From assembly GCF_001888165.1 (NCBI RefSeq), contig NZ_CP015455.1:1668001-1732000 (forward strand): a stretch of 64,000 nt of DNA, written 5' to 3'. Source of the DNA: Syntrophotalea acetylenica (GTDB lineage Bacteria; Desulfobacterota; Desulfuromonadia; Desulfuromonadales; Syntrophotaleaceae). The notes beneath the pieces were generated by a model. It saw nothing but the letters and a program-made list of their open reading frames with translations, did not search any database and was not told where the DNA came from. This document shows positions 35,871-44,781 of this stretch, one piece after another (the first letter of the stretch is position 1; every line of letters starts with the position of its first letter). The translations under genes were made by a program, and so were the position numbers.

Positions 35871-37635
35871 TGGCAATCTCCAATTCCAGAGACTCCGACA
35901 GAAGATCAGTAATCTTCACCCTGATAGTCCCTGCATCAGCTGGCACCTTATAGCTCCCGATCACCATTTCATTTTTACTAGGAATATCGACAACAGAGGG
36001 TTGCAGGATGGCTCCGTCATAGTTCCAATCAACCATGACACTCTCTACCAGCTCTTTCCAGTCAGTGACAGCCTCCCTTTGCATACTGAGCTTTTGCAGC
36101 AAGTTCATGGGGTAGAACTTCTCTATAACCAAGCCCCCCCCTTTGATGACCACCTTCGCCTCTGAGTCCCTCTTAAATTCCAGGTTGGCCTTGTCCCGCA
36201 GGATATCCACTATTTCAACGTCAAGAGTAAAGGGCACCTCCTTCTGTAAGTGCGCCTTCAGGTCCGGCTCATGCCCCATACAGACAAGGAGTATCTTTTC
36301 AACCGGCTGGTTGGGTTTCTCCATTTTCCTAGCCTCAAACGCCTTATAGTCAAAACCTGCTATCAGCTCGGTGAGATCAGCACGGGTTGCTATCCTGTTG
36401 ACCGGCATCACCTTTACCATGCGCCCGTCCTTCTCCCCATCATAGACGCTGTTCATTTCCAGCTTTTGAATCTCTAGAGCATCAAGCAGCAGCTCCTTTG
36501 CCTCAACTGGATTGCGGAACACATCGTAGTTGTTAACGTTGTAGACCTCAAAGCCGGTATATTTAACGTCAGTGCCATCAATGGCCTGTCGGCTCAGTTC
36601 CTTGGCAACTGATACAAGCCTCTTGGTAGTAGTCTGGATCGCTCCCAAATTTATATCTGCCCCAATGAAACGCCTGCCTGTCTTCATTGCAACTGCTTGA
36701 GTGGTACCAGAACCCATAAAACAATCAAATACAAGTTCTCCCTCATTCGAGCAATGGTTTATGATGCGCTCAATAAGTTGTTCGGGTTTTTGAGTTGGGT
36801 AGTCGAGTCGCTCTATAGCAGCAGGGTTTATAATGGATATTTGCCAGACATCTGCGAGTGGAGCACCTGTTGACTCTTCATCAACAGATGTTGCAAGTCG
36901 GTTTCCTTCTTCATCAAAGACAGCTTTCTGCTTCATGCCCTTCCATCTTTTAAGGGTACCTTCTGATGCCTCCTGAACTTCCACCATATTAAAAGTACGT
37001 TCTGATGCCTTAGATTTTGAGTACCAGTATATTGTGTCATGATTCCTTTGAAAGTTCCTAGATTTTACCGTCCATTTACGGTAGTGCCATATAATTTCAT
37101 TAACAAATGCAGATTGACCAAATATTTCGTCTAGCATACACCTTAGTTGGTGTGCCTTGTGCCAATCACAATGAAGCAAGATAGAGCCTTTTTCAGACAT
37201 CATTTCCTTTATCAAAACTAATCTTTCATACATAAATTGTAAATATTCATCATTACTCCAGATGTCGGCGTACTGTTTTTCTTCAAACACTGTAGTGTCC
37301 GACGATGAAGTTTTGCCCTTCAATGTTATTGTTTTTTTATACTCAGCCTTTGAATCAAAAGGTGGGTCTATATACACAAGATCAACCTTGCCCCGGTACT
37401 CCTTCAACAGATGGCTCATTACCTGTAGGTTGTCACCCCAGAAAACCTTATTCAGCCACCCGTTGACTTCTTCCCCATATACTTCCTTCTTCTGCGCAGG
37501 GTAGAACTGAGTAGAAGTAAAAGGACGCTTCCCACGCCAGCTCAGCATGGGATAGCCCTTGATAGGCTCAAACTTATACTCACCCACATTATTGCTATTG
37601 TTCTTCGCCTCTAAGCCTAGTCCCTGCTGACTCAT
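35863..37635 (-). CDS. mod: Type III DNA methyltransferase, Mod subunit
   Basis: This adenine methyltransferase of 590 residues defines the recognition site of the type III system. It has motif IV VDLVYIDPPFDSKAEY and motif I LVFDCFMGSGTTQAVA in the beta-class order, with a target recognition region between (about residues 190-290). The C-terminal part interacts with Res in this family. It overlaps the UvrD-like gene by 4 bp and res by 8 bp. Confidence 0.94.
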   Translation of the reverse strand: MSQQGLGLEAKNNSNNVGEYKFEPIKGYPMLSWRGKRPFTSTQFYPAQKKEVYGEEVNGWLNKVFWGDNLQVMSHLLKEYRGKVDLVYIDPPFDSKAEYKKTITLKGKTSSSDTTVFEEKQYADIWSNDEYLQFMYERLVLIKEMMSEKGSILLHCDWHKAHQLRCMLDEIFGQSAFVNEIIWHYRKWTVKSRNFQRNHDTIYWYSKSKASERTFNMVEVQEASEGTLKRWKGMKQKAVFDEEGNRLATSVDEESTGAPLADVWQISIINPAAIERLDYPTQKPEQLIERIINHCSNEGELVFDCFMGSGTTQAVAMKTGRRFIGADINLGAIQTTTKRLVSVAKELSRQAIDGTDVKYTGFEVYNVNNYDVFRNPVEAKELLLDALEIQKLEMNSVYDGEKDGRMVKVMPVNRIATRADLTELIAGFDYKAFEARKMEKPNQPVEKILLVCMGHEPDLKAHLQKEVPFTLDVEIVDILRDKANLEFKRDSEAKVVIKGGGLVIEKFYPMNLLQKLSMQREAVTDWKELVESVMVDWNYDGAILQPSVVDIPSKNEMVIGSYKVPADAGTIRVKITDLLSESLELEIANG

Positions 37636-39590
37636 ATATCCTCCCGAAACTTCCAGTTCTTGTTATCGCAGTATGCCCTAATATCACAGTCAGGACACAT
37701 TTTGTTAGGCCGTGATTTCATCCTGTAATCCTTGCGCTCAATTCGATCAACAATCCTATCAAACTCAGCAATAGTCTTGCCTATGGTCTTGTCATCCTTC
37801 GTGAAGGTCACATAGGGGTTCCCCCCATCCTCGCCGGTATAATAAAGGTGCATCTTGCTAACCTTCTGCCCCGTCCTCTCCTCTACAAGGTGGGCATACA
37901 CCTCAAGCTGCCGCTGATACCTCTTCAATTTCTCCCTGTCCCGGTCAAGATCAAGCTTCTTCTCCGTCTTGAAGTCGATGATCTCCACCGTCTCACCTTC
38001 ACCCCGGATCAGGTCAACATTCCCCTTCAGGATATAGGCATCTTTCACCAGGGAGATCCCTACCTCCGCCTCACGGAGCCTATCAAAGTGCGCCTTCTCC
38101 CTCTCGTAATACCTCAGCACATGAGCAAGAGCCGCTTTCTGTGTCGAGGGAGCCAGATATACCCTTTCCTTCTTCGCTATCAGGTTGTAGTTGACATCAA
38201 ACCACACTGCTATCTGGTCAGGGGTAATCTTCTCCTGCTCTCCCCTAAGTGCTGTCCTATGAATATCCTCAATGGTTTGGTGGACTAACGTACCGAACAG
38301 CATCGGGCTTACCCTGATCGGCATAAACTCTAGATCTTTGAAGAACCGGTACTGTTCCGCGCAGTTCTCAAAGACTGTAATATGGGAGGTGAAGGAGTAT
38401 TCCCTCTTCAGGTTGATTTCCTTCACCAGCTCAAAACTCATCTGCTCAGGCTGGAAGGCTGGATCATACCAGTTTGGGAGGGGGTGCAATATCTCCTCAA
38501 AATACTTCGAGGGGGTTCTGCCATGCCCATGCTTCACCTGGCAGGTCATTGCCAAAAGGTTCTGCGCTCTCGAAAAGGCCGTATAGAATAACCTCCTGAA
38601 GTCATAATATTTGGTATATTCCAACGGCTCGAAGGGAGGTTTGGAAAGATAGTTATGCTCCAGTATCTCATCAAGCTCGGTGTATTGCTTTCTGGGAACA
38701 GCCCCTAAAGACCCCACAACAACTACAGGAAACTCCAACCCCTTAGACTGATGCACTGTCAGGAAAGAAATGCAACCGCTCGGCGCGTACTCGCTCTCAT
38801 CCTCATACTCATCTATCCCACCTTCCTTGAGGAATCTAAAGAAGCTGTTGAACAGGTCCTTGATATTCTTCTCCAGGTAGGTCGGGTTCAGGACGGTGAC
38901 ATGATGCAGGTACTCAAACTTTGCCAGCATGGTAGAGAACATGGCGAGGTTGCGACCGGCCCGTCCTTTATCTATGCCCACTATCGCTTCTTCCGACACA
39001 TACTTGCTAAAAAGAGGGAACTGCAATAATTGATAGAACAGCCCTGAAAACGAATAGTCTGCATTATGAGCCAAGGTGAGGTGCTGCTTTGCAATTGGTC
39101 TAGCCCACTTCAACAGGCGTTCATTCTCCGGCTTTCTAAGCTCCTCGATAAACACTCTGAAGCAGGAATTATCGTAGTAGTCCCATATTTCCAGCTTGGC
39201 ATCATCTGCCCACTTTCTTACCTCTGGGAATTGTGGGAAGAGGAAGATCAGCGCTCCTATCAGCAACCTGATCTCTTCACGGTCAAAAAATATGTTACTG
39301 CGAGGGCTATAGACTGGGATGTCGTGCTCTTCCAGGTACTCAGCCAAGGCAACCACAGCCTCATTCTTTACAGACCTGAACAAGAAGGCTATTTGGTTCC
39401 AGTCGGTTAGCCTCCCGGAGTCTTTCAGCTTATGCAGGAAAGCAAGTGTCTCGGCATGCCAGTTTCCTCCTATCGGAGCCGCCACTTTGATAACGCTCGG
39501 CACAGCGGGGAAGTCTCCAGCTCTTGGCCCTATGATCTTCTCAAACCTGAAAGTCTTCCCCCCTGCGTCCAGTCCTGCTCCTGCATCCAA
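37632..39590 (-). CDS. UvrD-like helicase-nuclease, C-terminal part (frameshifted gene)
   Basis: This is the C-terminal two thirds of an AddAB/PcrA-type enzyme. It has helicase motifs FLTVHQSKGLEFPVVVVG and RRLFYTAFSRAQNLL. A RecB-like nuclease follows (NVDLIRGEGETVEIIDFKTE), with a Cys-rich end (KMCPDCDIRAYCDN) suggesting an Fe-S cluster. Real coding in this frame starts at about 39562, in a run of six G. One extra G would join it to the N-terminal part encoded at 39530-40519. The apparent start (MDAGAGLDAGG) is an artefact of the wrong frame. Its stop overlaps the mod start by 4 bp. Confidence 0.85.
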   Translation of the reverse strand: MDAGAGLDAGGKTFRFEKIIGPRAGDFPAVPSVIKVAAPIGGNWHAETLAFLHKLKDSGRLTDWNQIAFLFRSVKNEAVVALAEYLEEHDIPVYSPRSNIFFDREEIRLLIGALIFLFPQFPEVRKWADDAKLEIWDYYDNSCFRVFIEELRKPENERLLKWARPIAKQHLTLAHNADYSFSGLFYQLLQFPLFSKYVSEEAIVGIDKGRAGRNLAMFSTMLAKFEYLHHVTVLNPTYLEKNIKDLFNSFFRFLKEGGIDEYEDESEYAPSGCISFLTVHQSKGLEFPVVVVGSLGAVPRKQYTELDEILEHNYLSKPPFEPLEYTKYYDFRRLFYTAFSRAQNLLAMTCQVKHGHGRTPSKYFEEILHPLPNWYDPAFQPEQMSFELVKEINLKREYSFTSHITVFENCAEQYRFFKDLEFMPIRVSPMLFGTLVHQTIEDIHRTALRGEQEKITPDQIAVWFDVNYNLIAKKERVYLAPSTQKAALAHVLRYYEREKAHFDRLREAEVGISLVKDAYILKGNVDLIRGEGETVEIIDFKTEKKLDLDRDREKLKRYQRQLEVYAHLVEERTGQKVSKMHLYYTGEDGGNPYVTFTKDDKTIGKTIAEFDRIVDRIERKDYRMKSRPNKMCPDCDIRAYCDNKNWKFREDI

Positions 39591-40519
39591 TCATTGTAGA
39601 AACTGATGATGTCGGGATGTGAACGATAGTTTGTAGTAAGGGTTACACGCTTACATTCACCTTCAGAAAAGAGGCTGGGGAACTCCAGAATATTCCTAAT
39701 CGTTGCTCCCCTGAACCGGTACAAGCCCTGGTCATCATCACCGACGACACACAGATTCTTTCGATCGTTGGTCAGCAGCTTCAGGATACGCTCCTGGATG
39801 GTATTGGTGTCCTGGTACTCATCTACCATCATGTAGCTAATCTTCGCCCTTAGCTTCTCCAGGATATGAGGATGATCCTGCAAGAGTCTCAACGCCTCAT
39901 ACTGGATGCCCGAAAAATCAAGGGCATTGGCCTCATAGAGCTGGTGCTGATAAAGCTCAAAACATGCCGCAAGTGTCCTGACCTGGGTCTCTGGAGCCTT
40001 AGCCAGAACGTCAGCATCCAAAGCCTCTTCAGCAATCTTGTTAACCCACTTCATCAATGATTCTGACTGCGCCCATGGAGAGCGGACACCGCCAAGTACC
40101 ATTTCATGATCAGGTATCGCTCGATAATCAAAGATATGCTGGTAAAGGAAGTACTGCTGATCGAATTGGTCTAAAAGGGAAAAGTTACGCCTAAGGCGGG
40201 TAAATTCTCTATGTTCCTCAAGGAGCCTAAGGCAGATTGAGTGGAACGTACCGAGGTACATTTCGTTGAGGTTGAATTTAATATTAAGCTGATTGAGTCT
40301 GTTTGATACACGGGTTGTCAGCTCACGTGCTGCCTTATCAGTGAATGTCACCACCAATAGAGACTCAGGACTTACTCCCTTGTCCTTAATGAGGCCAACA
40401 ATTCTCTCAACTAGTGTAAAAGTTTTACCAGAACCAGGTCCTGCAATTATAAGAAGAGGTCCTTCTGTACAATCAATTGCCTCCCTCTGATAGATATCAG
40501 CACCATTATGAACCCCCAT
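39530..40519 (-). CDS. UvrD-like helicase, N-terminal part (frameshifted gene)
   Basis: This is the SF1 helicase N-terminus, with Walker A LLIIAGPGSGKTFTLVERI, VVTFTDKAARELTTR, GTFHSICLRLL, MMVDEYQDTN and VVGDDDQGLYRFRGA. The frame leaves the family sequence at the GGGGGG tract at about 39558-39563 and ends 33 bases later. The reconstructed protein would be about 960 residues. The ATG at 40519 has GGAGG seven bases upstream; a GTG directly precedes it. Cause of the shift (mutation, phase variation, slippage, assembly error) is open. Confidence 0.87.
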   Translation of the reverse strand: MGVHNGADIYQREAIDCTEGPLLIIAGPGSGKTFTLVERIVGLIKDKGVSPESLLVVTFTDKAARELTTRVSNRLNQLNIKFNLNEMYLGTFHSICLRLLEEHREFTRLRRNFSLLDQFDQQYFLYQHIFDYRAIPDHEMVLGGVRSPWAQSESLMKWVNKIAEEALDADVLAKAPETQVRTLAACFELYQHQLYEANALDFSGIQYEALRLLQDHPHILEKLRAKISYMMVDEYQDTNTIQERILKLLTNDRKNLCVVGDDDQGLYRFRGATIRNILEFPSLFSEGECKRVTLTTNYRSHPDIISFYNDWMQEQDWTQGGRLSGLRRS

Positions 40520-40661
40520 CACGCATCCTCCCTTAGTGCCTAATACGCCATTTCAAACAACCCAACCGAGGAATATTAGCAAATTCATAGCTATCTATCC
40601 AGGAAAATAGGGTTACTAGTAATTCATGAGATGAGGGGGGGCTTTGCACTTGGTTTTTACT

Positions 40662-40684
40662 CAAGAGGACTCCATATCCTCTTA
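40662..40684. promoter_or_regulatory. Shared dyad operator candidate, copy 1
   Basis: The dyad AAGAGGA-N7-TCCTCTT is followed within 30 bp by gcaaaaacaa and then by tgacgcaaacattga. The same arrangement occurs at 47778-47800 and, less perfectly, at 46226-46248. It lies 145 bp upstream of the UvrD-like gene start. Confidence 0.6.
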
Positions 40685-40879
40685 TCCGCATGCAAAAACA
40701 ACAGGTTGCGAGCACATGACGCAAACATTGACGCTATTTTGCCCCTCCATATGCCACCTGTCAAACTTTCTAATAGTCGGTAGTAATCCTCTTGTAGCAC
40801 TACCCGAAAGGGTAACTTCATCATTTATAATTCCTCAATTTGGTTTACTAAATCGCAACCCAACAGCTAGAGACCCTCT

Positions 40880-40914
40880 AAAAAATAGAGGAGTTACCAA
40901 ATGGCAACTCCCCT
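40880..40914 (-). terminator. Terminator after the DUF6933 gene
   Basis: On the minus strand GGGGAGTTGCC and GGTAACTCCTC form a stem followed by TATTTTTT. It lies about 35 bp past the stop of the DUF6933 gene. Confidence 0.8.
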
Positions 40915-40947
40915 TTCCTATCCTGTCCTTTTTTCTACAGATCAGAC

Positions 40948-41445
40948 CTAAGCCAGAGCTTCCCGCACCTGGTCGATAGCAAATTTATAATCAAGTGGAC
41001 CAAGCGGCATTCTGTTCAGTTTCGAGTTCATTTCAACGACATCAACGTTAAGCATCCCACCTTCATCAAGAACAGTCCACTTGATGATATTAGCCATATC
41101 GTTCATAGTACCAAGCACACTTCTACTACTGGTCCTGGTAAAGACGACTTCTCTAATCTCATCAAGCACCTTCTCAATGGCCTCTTGAGAAAATCCATCA
41201 CGAATCAGATTTCTGAATAGGCCCTGGCGGAATATCTCATCAAGCATTTTAAAATCAGGCTTTTTAAGACCAGGAACCAGGAAGGAATAACGGGTTTTAT
41301 CGTTGGTGAAGAGAACGCACTTTCGCCTATCGAGGATAAGCAGGTTTGCGTGCCAGCAACCTAAGGGCACTGTTGGAATAATAGCTCCTTGGAACTCCTG
41401 CCCTACTTCCTTCAGGATCTTTTGTGTACACTGTATAGCGATCAT
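40948..41445 (-). CDS. DUF6933 domain protein
   Basis: The 165-residue protein begins MIAIQCTQKILKEVGQEFQG and has the conserved segment GCWHANLLILDRRKCVLFTN followed by YSFLVPGLKK, which I associate with DUF6933. Its function is unknown. The ATG at 41445 is preferred because it matches the family start. It lies 22 bp after the HEPN-motif gene and is followed by a terminator, so the two form a unit. Confidence 0.75.
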   Translation of the reverse strand: MIAIQCTQKILKEVGQEFQGAIIPTVPLGCWHANLLILDRRKCVLFTNDKTRYSFLVPGLKKPDFKMLDEIFRQGLFRNLIRDGFSQEAIEKVLDEIREVVFTRTSSRSVLGTMNDMANIIKWTVLDEGGMLNVDVVEMNSKLNRMPLGPLDYKFAIDQVREALA

Positions 41446-41467
41446 ATTTTCCCAGAGCTTATAATCA

Positions 41468-42910
41468 TTATGGAGCACTCAACTCATTCCTTAAAATCAA
41501 CCAAGATGTATTCTTAAGATAATCGAAAATATATCCGTACTTGTTATTACCTTGAGCAAGAAATAATTTTTTGCAACTAGAATAATCTCTGAAGTTTTCT
41601 TTTAGAAATTTATCTCCATATACAAAACCACCAAAATGTCCAGCAGCATTTCTCATGGAAAGCCAAAGCTTAACTAATGTCCACAAATCCAGATTAGTGG
41701 GAGTTACAGTCTGATCATTTAGGGATTGAGGAGGACATAAAGGTTTCTCCCCTATTCTATGTTGTTTTATTAATTCATAAACCTTGGACCGAGAGGTATT
41801 CAATCTAACCTCTGATCCGTCTGGGTGACTAATAGGCCTTCCATTAAAATCATGCAGTATCTCATCAGTTTGAAATTTCTTTGTTTCAGCTATGGTTTCT
41901 AGTAGTTGCCAATATCTCAAATAAGCAAAATCAATGTTTCTTTCCGATACAGCTTCTTTGTATATAGAGAGAAAATACCTTTTCAAGCTATTACCCTTTA
42001 TTCCTCTTAGAATGGATTCAATAGAAAAAGGGTCTTCTCCTGCAATTTCCCCTCTAAGTAGATTGCCTCGATAAGGAGTTCTTACAGTAAACATGGATGA
42101 GGTTTTAAGTTCGTTGTCATATATGATTGTGCTCACGACGCTTGCAAGGCTTCCTCTATGAGCTGATATGACCTCTGACAATATACTTGACTCTTCTACT
42201 GTATATTTATATGCTTCTTGTTCGTCGTTACAGAAAATGTAAGGAAAATGGACTACACAGAATGGGTTATCATTTGATATTGTATCTTTAAGTTCTTCAC
42301 TATAATTAAAGGATATTTTCAAGCTAGTGCATTCAGATAAAAATTCATTGACTAAACCTATTAGTTCTTTATCACCCTTACCCCTAAACGGTAAAATTTC
42401 AAACTGTTCAAACCTCATTTTTCTTGAAATAATAACACCATTCAAAAACACAAAAACGGTAAAAGACTTTTTACTAGGTTGGGTAAGATATATACCTTTT
42501 AAAAAATCTTGCTCTAAATCATTTTCAACTTTAATTAACTGACCCAATACATCTTCAACTCCACCCGTTAACATGGGAACTGGCAAGATCTTAAATGGAA
42601 ATCTTATAAAATTTTCTTCAGAGAAATAGTTTATTAGATTTTCAGGTCCATAATTTGCATTTAATAATGAAGAAATATGTTTTATTTCATAAAAACCTTG
42701 TTCGAAGTTTTCGGTTTTGATATTCACAAAAGCGTTACCGTCAGAAATATTAGCAGATGCTCCATATTTAAAACTTGGATTCTTTTCTCCTACTTTTGAT
42801 ATATTTAGATTAACAGTATCGTTACCATCACTTTGAACTATCTTTATTTTTACTATTTCACCTGCAATAAAAACATTCTTTCCACCATTAAATTCTATGA
42901 TAGGATTCAT
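41468..42910 (-). CDS. Hypothetical protein with C-terminal HEPN-like motif
   Basis: The 480-residue protein is AT-rich in its gene and unlike its neighbours. The N-terminal 100 residues look beta-rich (GGKNVFIAGEIVKIKIVQSD). The C-terminal region is helical and contains LWLSMRNAAGHFGG, an R-X4-H motif of the type found in HEPN ribonucleases. The layout recalls ApeA-like abortive infection proteins, but overall similarity is not proven. It starts a two-gene unit with the DUF6933 protein. I infer a toxin-like RNase in phage defence. Confidence 0.6.
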   Translation of the reverse strand: MNPIIEFNGGKNVFIAGEIVKIKIVQSDGNDTVNLNISKVGEKNPSFKYGASANISDGNAFVNIKTENFEQGFYEIKHISSLLNANYGPENLINYFSEENFIRFPFKILPVPMLTGGVEDVLGQLIKVENDLEQDFLKGIYLTQPSKKSFTVFVFLNGVIISRKMRFEQFEILPFRGKGDKELIGLVNEFLSECTSLKISFNYSEELKDTISNDNPFCVVHFPYIFCNDEQEAYKYTVEESSILSEVISAHRGSLASVVSTIIYDNELKTSSMFTVRTPYRGNLLRGEIAGEDPFSIESILRGIKGNSLKRYFLSIYKEAVSERNIDFAYLRYWQLLETIAETKKFQTDEILHDFNGRPISHPDGSEVRLNTSRSKVYELIKQHRIGEKPLCPPQSLNDQTVTPTNLDLWTLVKLWLSMRNAAGHFGGFVYGDKFLKENFRDYSSCKKLFLAQGNNKYGYIFDYLKNTSWLILRNELSAP

Positions 42911-43017
42911 TTATACTTACCTCTAAGGGCAAACTTTTATTGCAGTTAGCTAGACATCAGAAAGCTATCTGCATATCGCCTCACACAGCACACCATCTCC
43001 ATTACCACCCAATCCGC

Positions 43018-43317
43018 TCAAGCCACATCCCCTTGTAAGTAAAACAAAGCCTCTCTACGAGAGGATAACTCCTTACAATATCTCCTCATTCCACACTCTC
43101 GGTCACCAGTAGAAGGATTTACTTGCCACTTATCAAAAGACCGCTTGTCCTGTCTTGCCTCGCCTCCACTCCCAAGGGGGTACGGGGTTTTGATATACTC
43201 ATAGCCCCCTCCCTTACCTGTTACCCTAGCTCCTGCCTCCAGGTGGCTAAGAAAAACATCGTCTAAATATTTCCTATACCACCAGGCATATCCGGCCTTA
43301 ACAATTTCCTTGTTCAA
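43018..43317 (-). pseudogene. Thermonuclease (SNase)-excalibur gene fragment
   Basis: The frame opens with NKEIVKAGYAWWYRKYLDD, the C-terminal signature of staphylococcal-nuclease-like proteins. It then gives REC-GMRRYCKELSSRREALF, which resembles the excalibur Ca-binding domain with its Cys pattern partly lost. The N-terminal catalytic SNase region is missing and the excalibur domain stops early, so this is a decayed remnant. Confidence 0.65.
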
Positions 43318-43357
43318 GCCCTGGATTCATCTCCCCATTCCAAGGAAATTATCGTTC

Positions 43358-44311
43358 TCAATTATTGCCTATGAGGACATCAGGGGCATAGCGAATGACA
43401 AACTTCGCAACATCTGGTCCAGCAATTAAATCTATAGTTTTCCCAATTTCCTCAGATCTTTTTTGAAGATAGTCTTCTAATTTCTCCGTCTTATTCCCTG
43501 TTGTGATTAGGAGACCTCCATCAGCTTGGTACTTTTGGATTCCATCTACTATTTGATCAACAGCATTTAAATCATTATGATCTCCAATATACGATTTAAC
43601 TTGTACAACTATTTTAGAGGTCAAATTTATACCAATTATGGGATTTTTAAAGTCAATTATAAGATCAGCCCCATAATCAGTACCCCAACCGAAGCCATTT
43701 GCTACGGATACCGTATTTGGCATTCCGTCAAAAATTCTTTTGAGAAACCTTTCAAATTCCTTGCTCTTATTCATTTTATGTATATATTTGGTTACCTCCG
43801 GCAAAAGTCTTTGTGAAATTTTTTCCTTGAGGTGGATTAGTCCTTTTAATTCTTCTTTATTATCAGAATGAATATTGTTTTTAAGATTATTAATACTTTG
43901 AAGAAAATCACTGACTTCTAGTATGCGCTGACCTCTTCTCATCGGAGCAAGGTTCACAGAGGTAATTACGTTAGGATCATTCCTGTCGAACTCAACAATG
44001 GAATAAATATCAACAGGAATGTAATTGCAAAAATCAGTTCCCCAAGAACACTGAATCCCATCATCAAAATCATAACCACCTACCGCTTGGACAGCTACAC
44101 ATTTCCCATAGTCAGGCATATTTACATGGACAATCCAATCTCCTTCTTTAATTCGTAAAAGAAAACCATTCTTTCCGTGATATTCTTCCCTCAAGGACTT
44201 AGTTTGTTCCCACATCCCAAATCGAGATTTTCCCTTTTTTATTTCCTTATACACCTTGTGTCGTTCTGACTTCTCGACAATCTTTGCAAAAGCAAATACT
44301 TGTGTAGCCAT
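43358..44311 (-). CDS. Mrr-like restriction endonuclease
   Basis: The 317-residue protein has a C-terminal Mrr_cat-type PD-(D/E)XK domain: GWGTDYGADLIIDFKN, then KIVVQVKSYIGDHNDLNAVD and ADGGLLITTGNKTEKLEDYL. The N-terminal 130 residues include a small beta-rich domain (GDWIVHVNMPDYGKCVAVQA) that could read modified DNA. Such enzymes cut modified or foreign DNA; specificity is unknown. The gene lies downstream of the HNH and HIT genes on the same strand (56-bp gap). Confidence 0.85.
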   Translation of the reverse strand: MATQVFAFAKIVEKSERHKVYKEIKKGKSRFGMWEQTKSLREEYHGKNGFLLRIKEGDWIVHVNMPDYGKCVAVQAVGGYDFDDGIQCSWGTDFCNYIPVDIYSIVEFDRNDPNVITSVNLAPMRRGQRILEVSDFLQSINNLKNNIHSDNKEELKGLIHLKEKISQRLLPEVTKYIHKMNKSKEFERFLKRIFDGMPNTVSVANGFGWGTDYGADLIIDFKNPIIGINLTSKIVVQVKSYIGDHNDLNAVDQIVDGIQKYQADGGLLITTGNKTEKLEDYLQKRSEEIGKTIDLIAGPDVAKFVIRYAPDVLIGNN

Positions 44312-44367
44312 GACATCATCCTCCTATTTCATTCTGGCGCCCTCTTAGTAATGGGAGGACTAATTTT

Positions 44368-44781
44368 TCAATATCGCATCTTTGCAGGAACACATCCCCG
44401 AACCCCACCTCTAGGATCAGGTGTATCCCCTTGGTGTCTCGGTATCAGGTGAATATGGGCATGCATAACGGTCTGGCCAGCTACTTCTCCGCAGTTCACA
44501 CCTACGTTATAGCCATCAACCGAATGGTCTTCTTGCTCAATCTTGTTCTTAAGAGTACGTAGAAGTTCTTCTGCATGTTGTCTCTCCTGTGTGGTAAGCG
44601 AGAAATAGTCTTCTGTGTGCCTATAGGGGATGATGAGCAGATGGCCTGGCGATGCTGGATATTTGTCTTCTATGGCAAACACTGTCCCACAGGAGGCAAC
44701 TATTCTGCCCGTTATCTCCCTAGGACAGAAGACGCACCCGGAAACAGCAGGAGTTATATATCGAGATGGTTCCTCACTCAC
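44368..44781 (-). CDS. HIT domain protein (island copy)
   Basis: This 137-residue HIT hydrolase has Cys residues in SGCVFCPREI and the histidine triad motif VMHAHIHLIPRH. It is distinct from the core HIT gene at 7839-8360. Its start overlaps the HNH gene stop by 8 bp, so it is co-translated with a nuclease. This suggests a nucleotide-handling role in a defence unit, by inference. Confidence 0.9.
   Translation of the reverse strand: MSEEPSRYITPAVSGCVFCPREITGRIVASCGTVFAIEDKYPASPGHLLIIPYRHTEDYFSLTTQERQHAEELLRTLKNKIEQEDHSVDGYNVGVNCGEVAGQTVMHAHIHLIPRHQGDTPDPRGGVRGCVPAKMRY

Larger units (their letters stand above)
40520..40947. other. Intergenic region upstream of the UvrD-like/mod/res operon
   Basis: No gene is seen. 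It holds the dyad at 40662-40684, a half-site (atcctcttgta) near 40777, and the terminator of the DUF6933 gene at 40880-40914. Confidence 0.6.
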
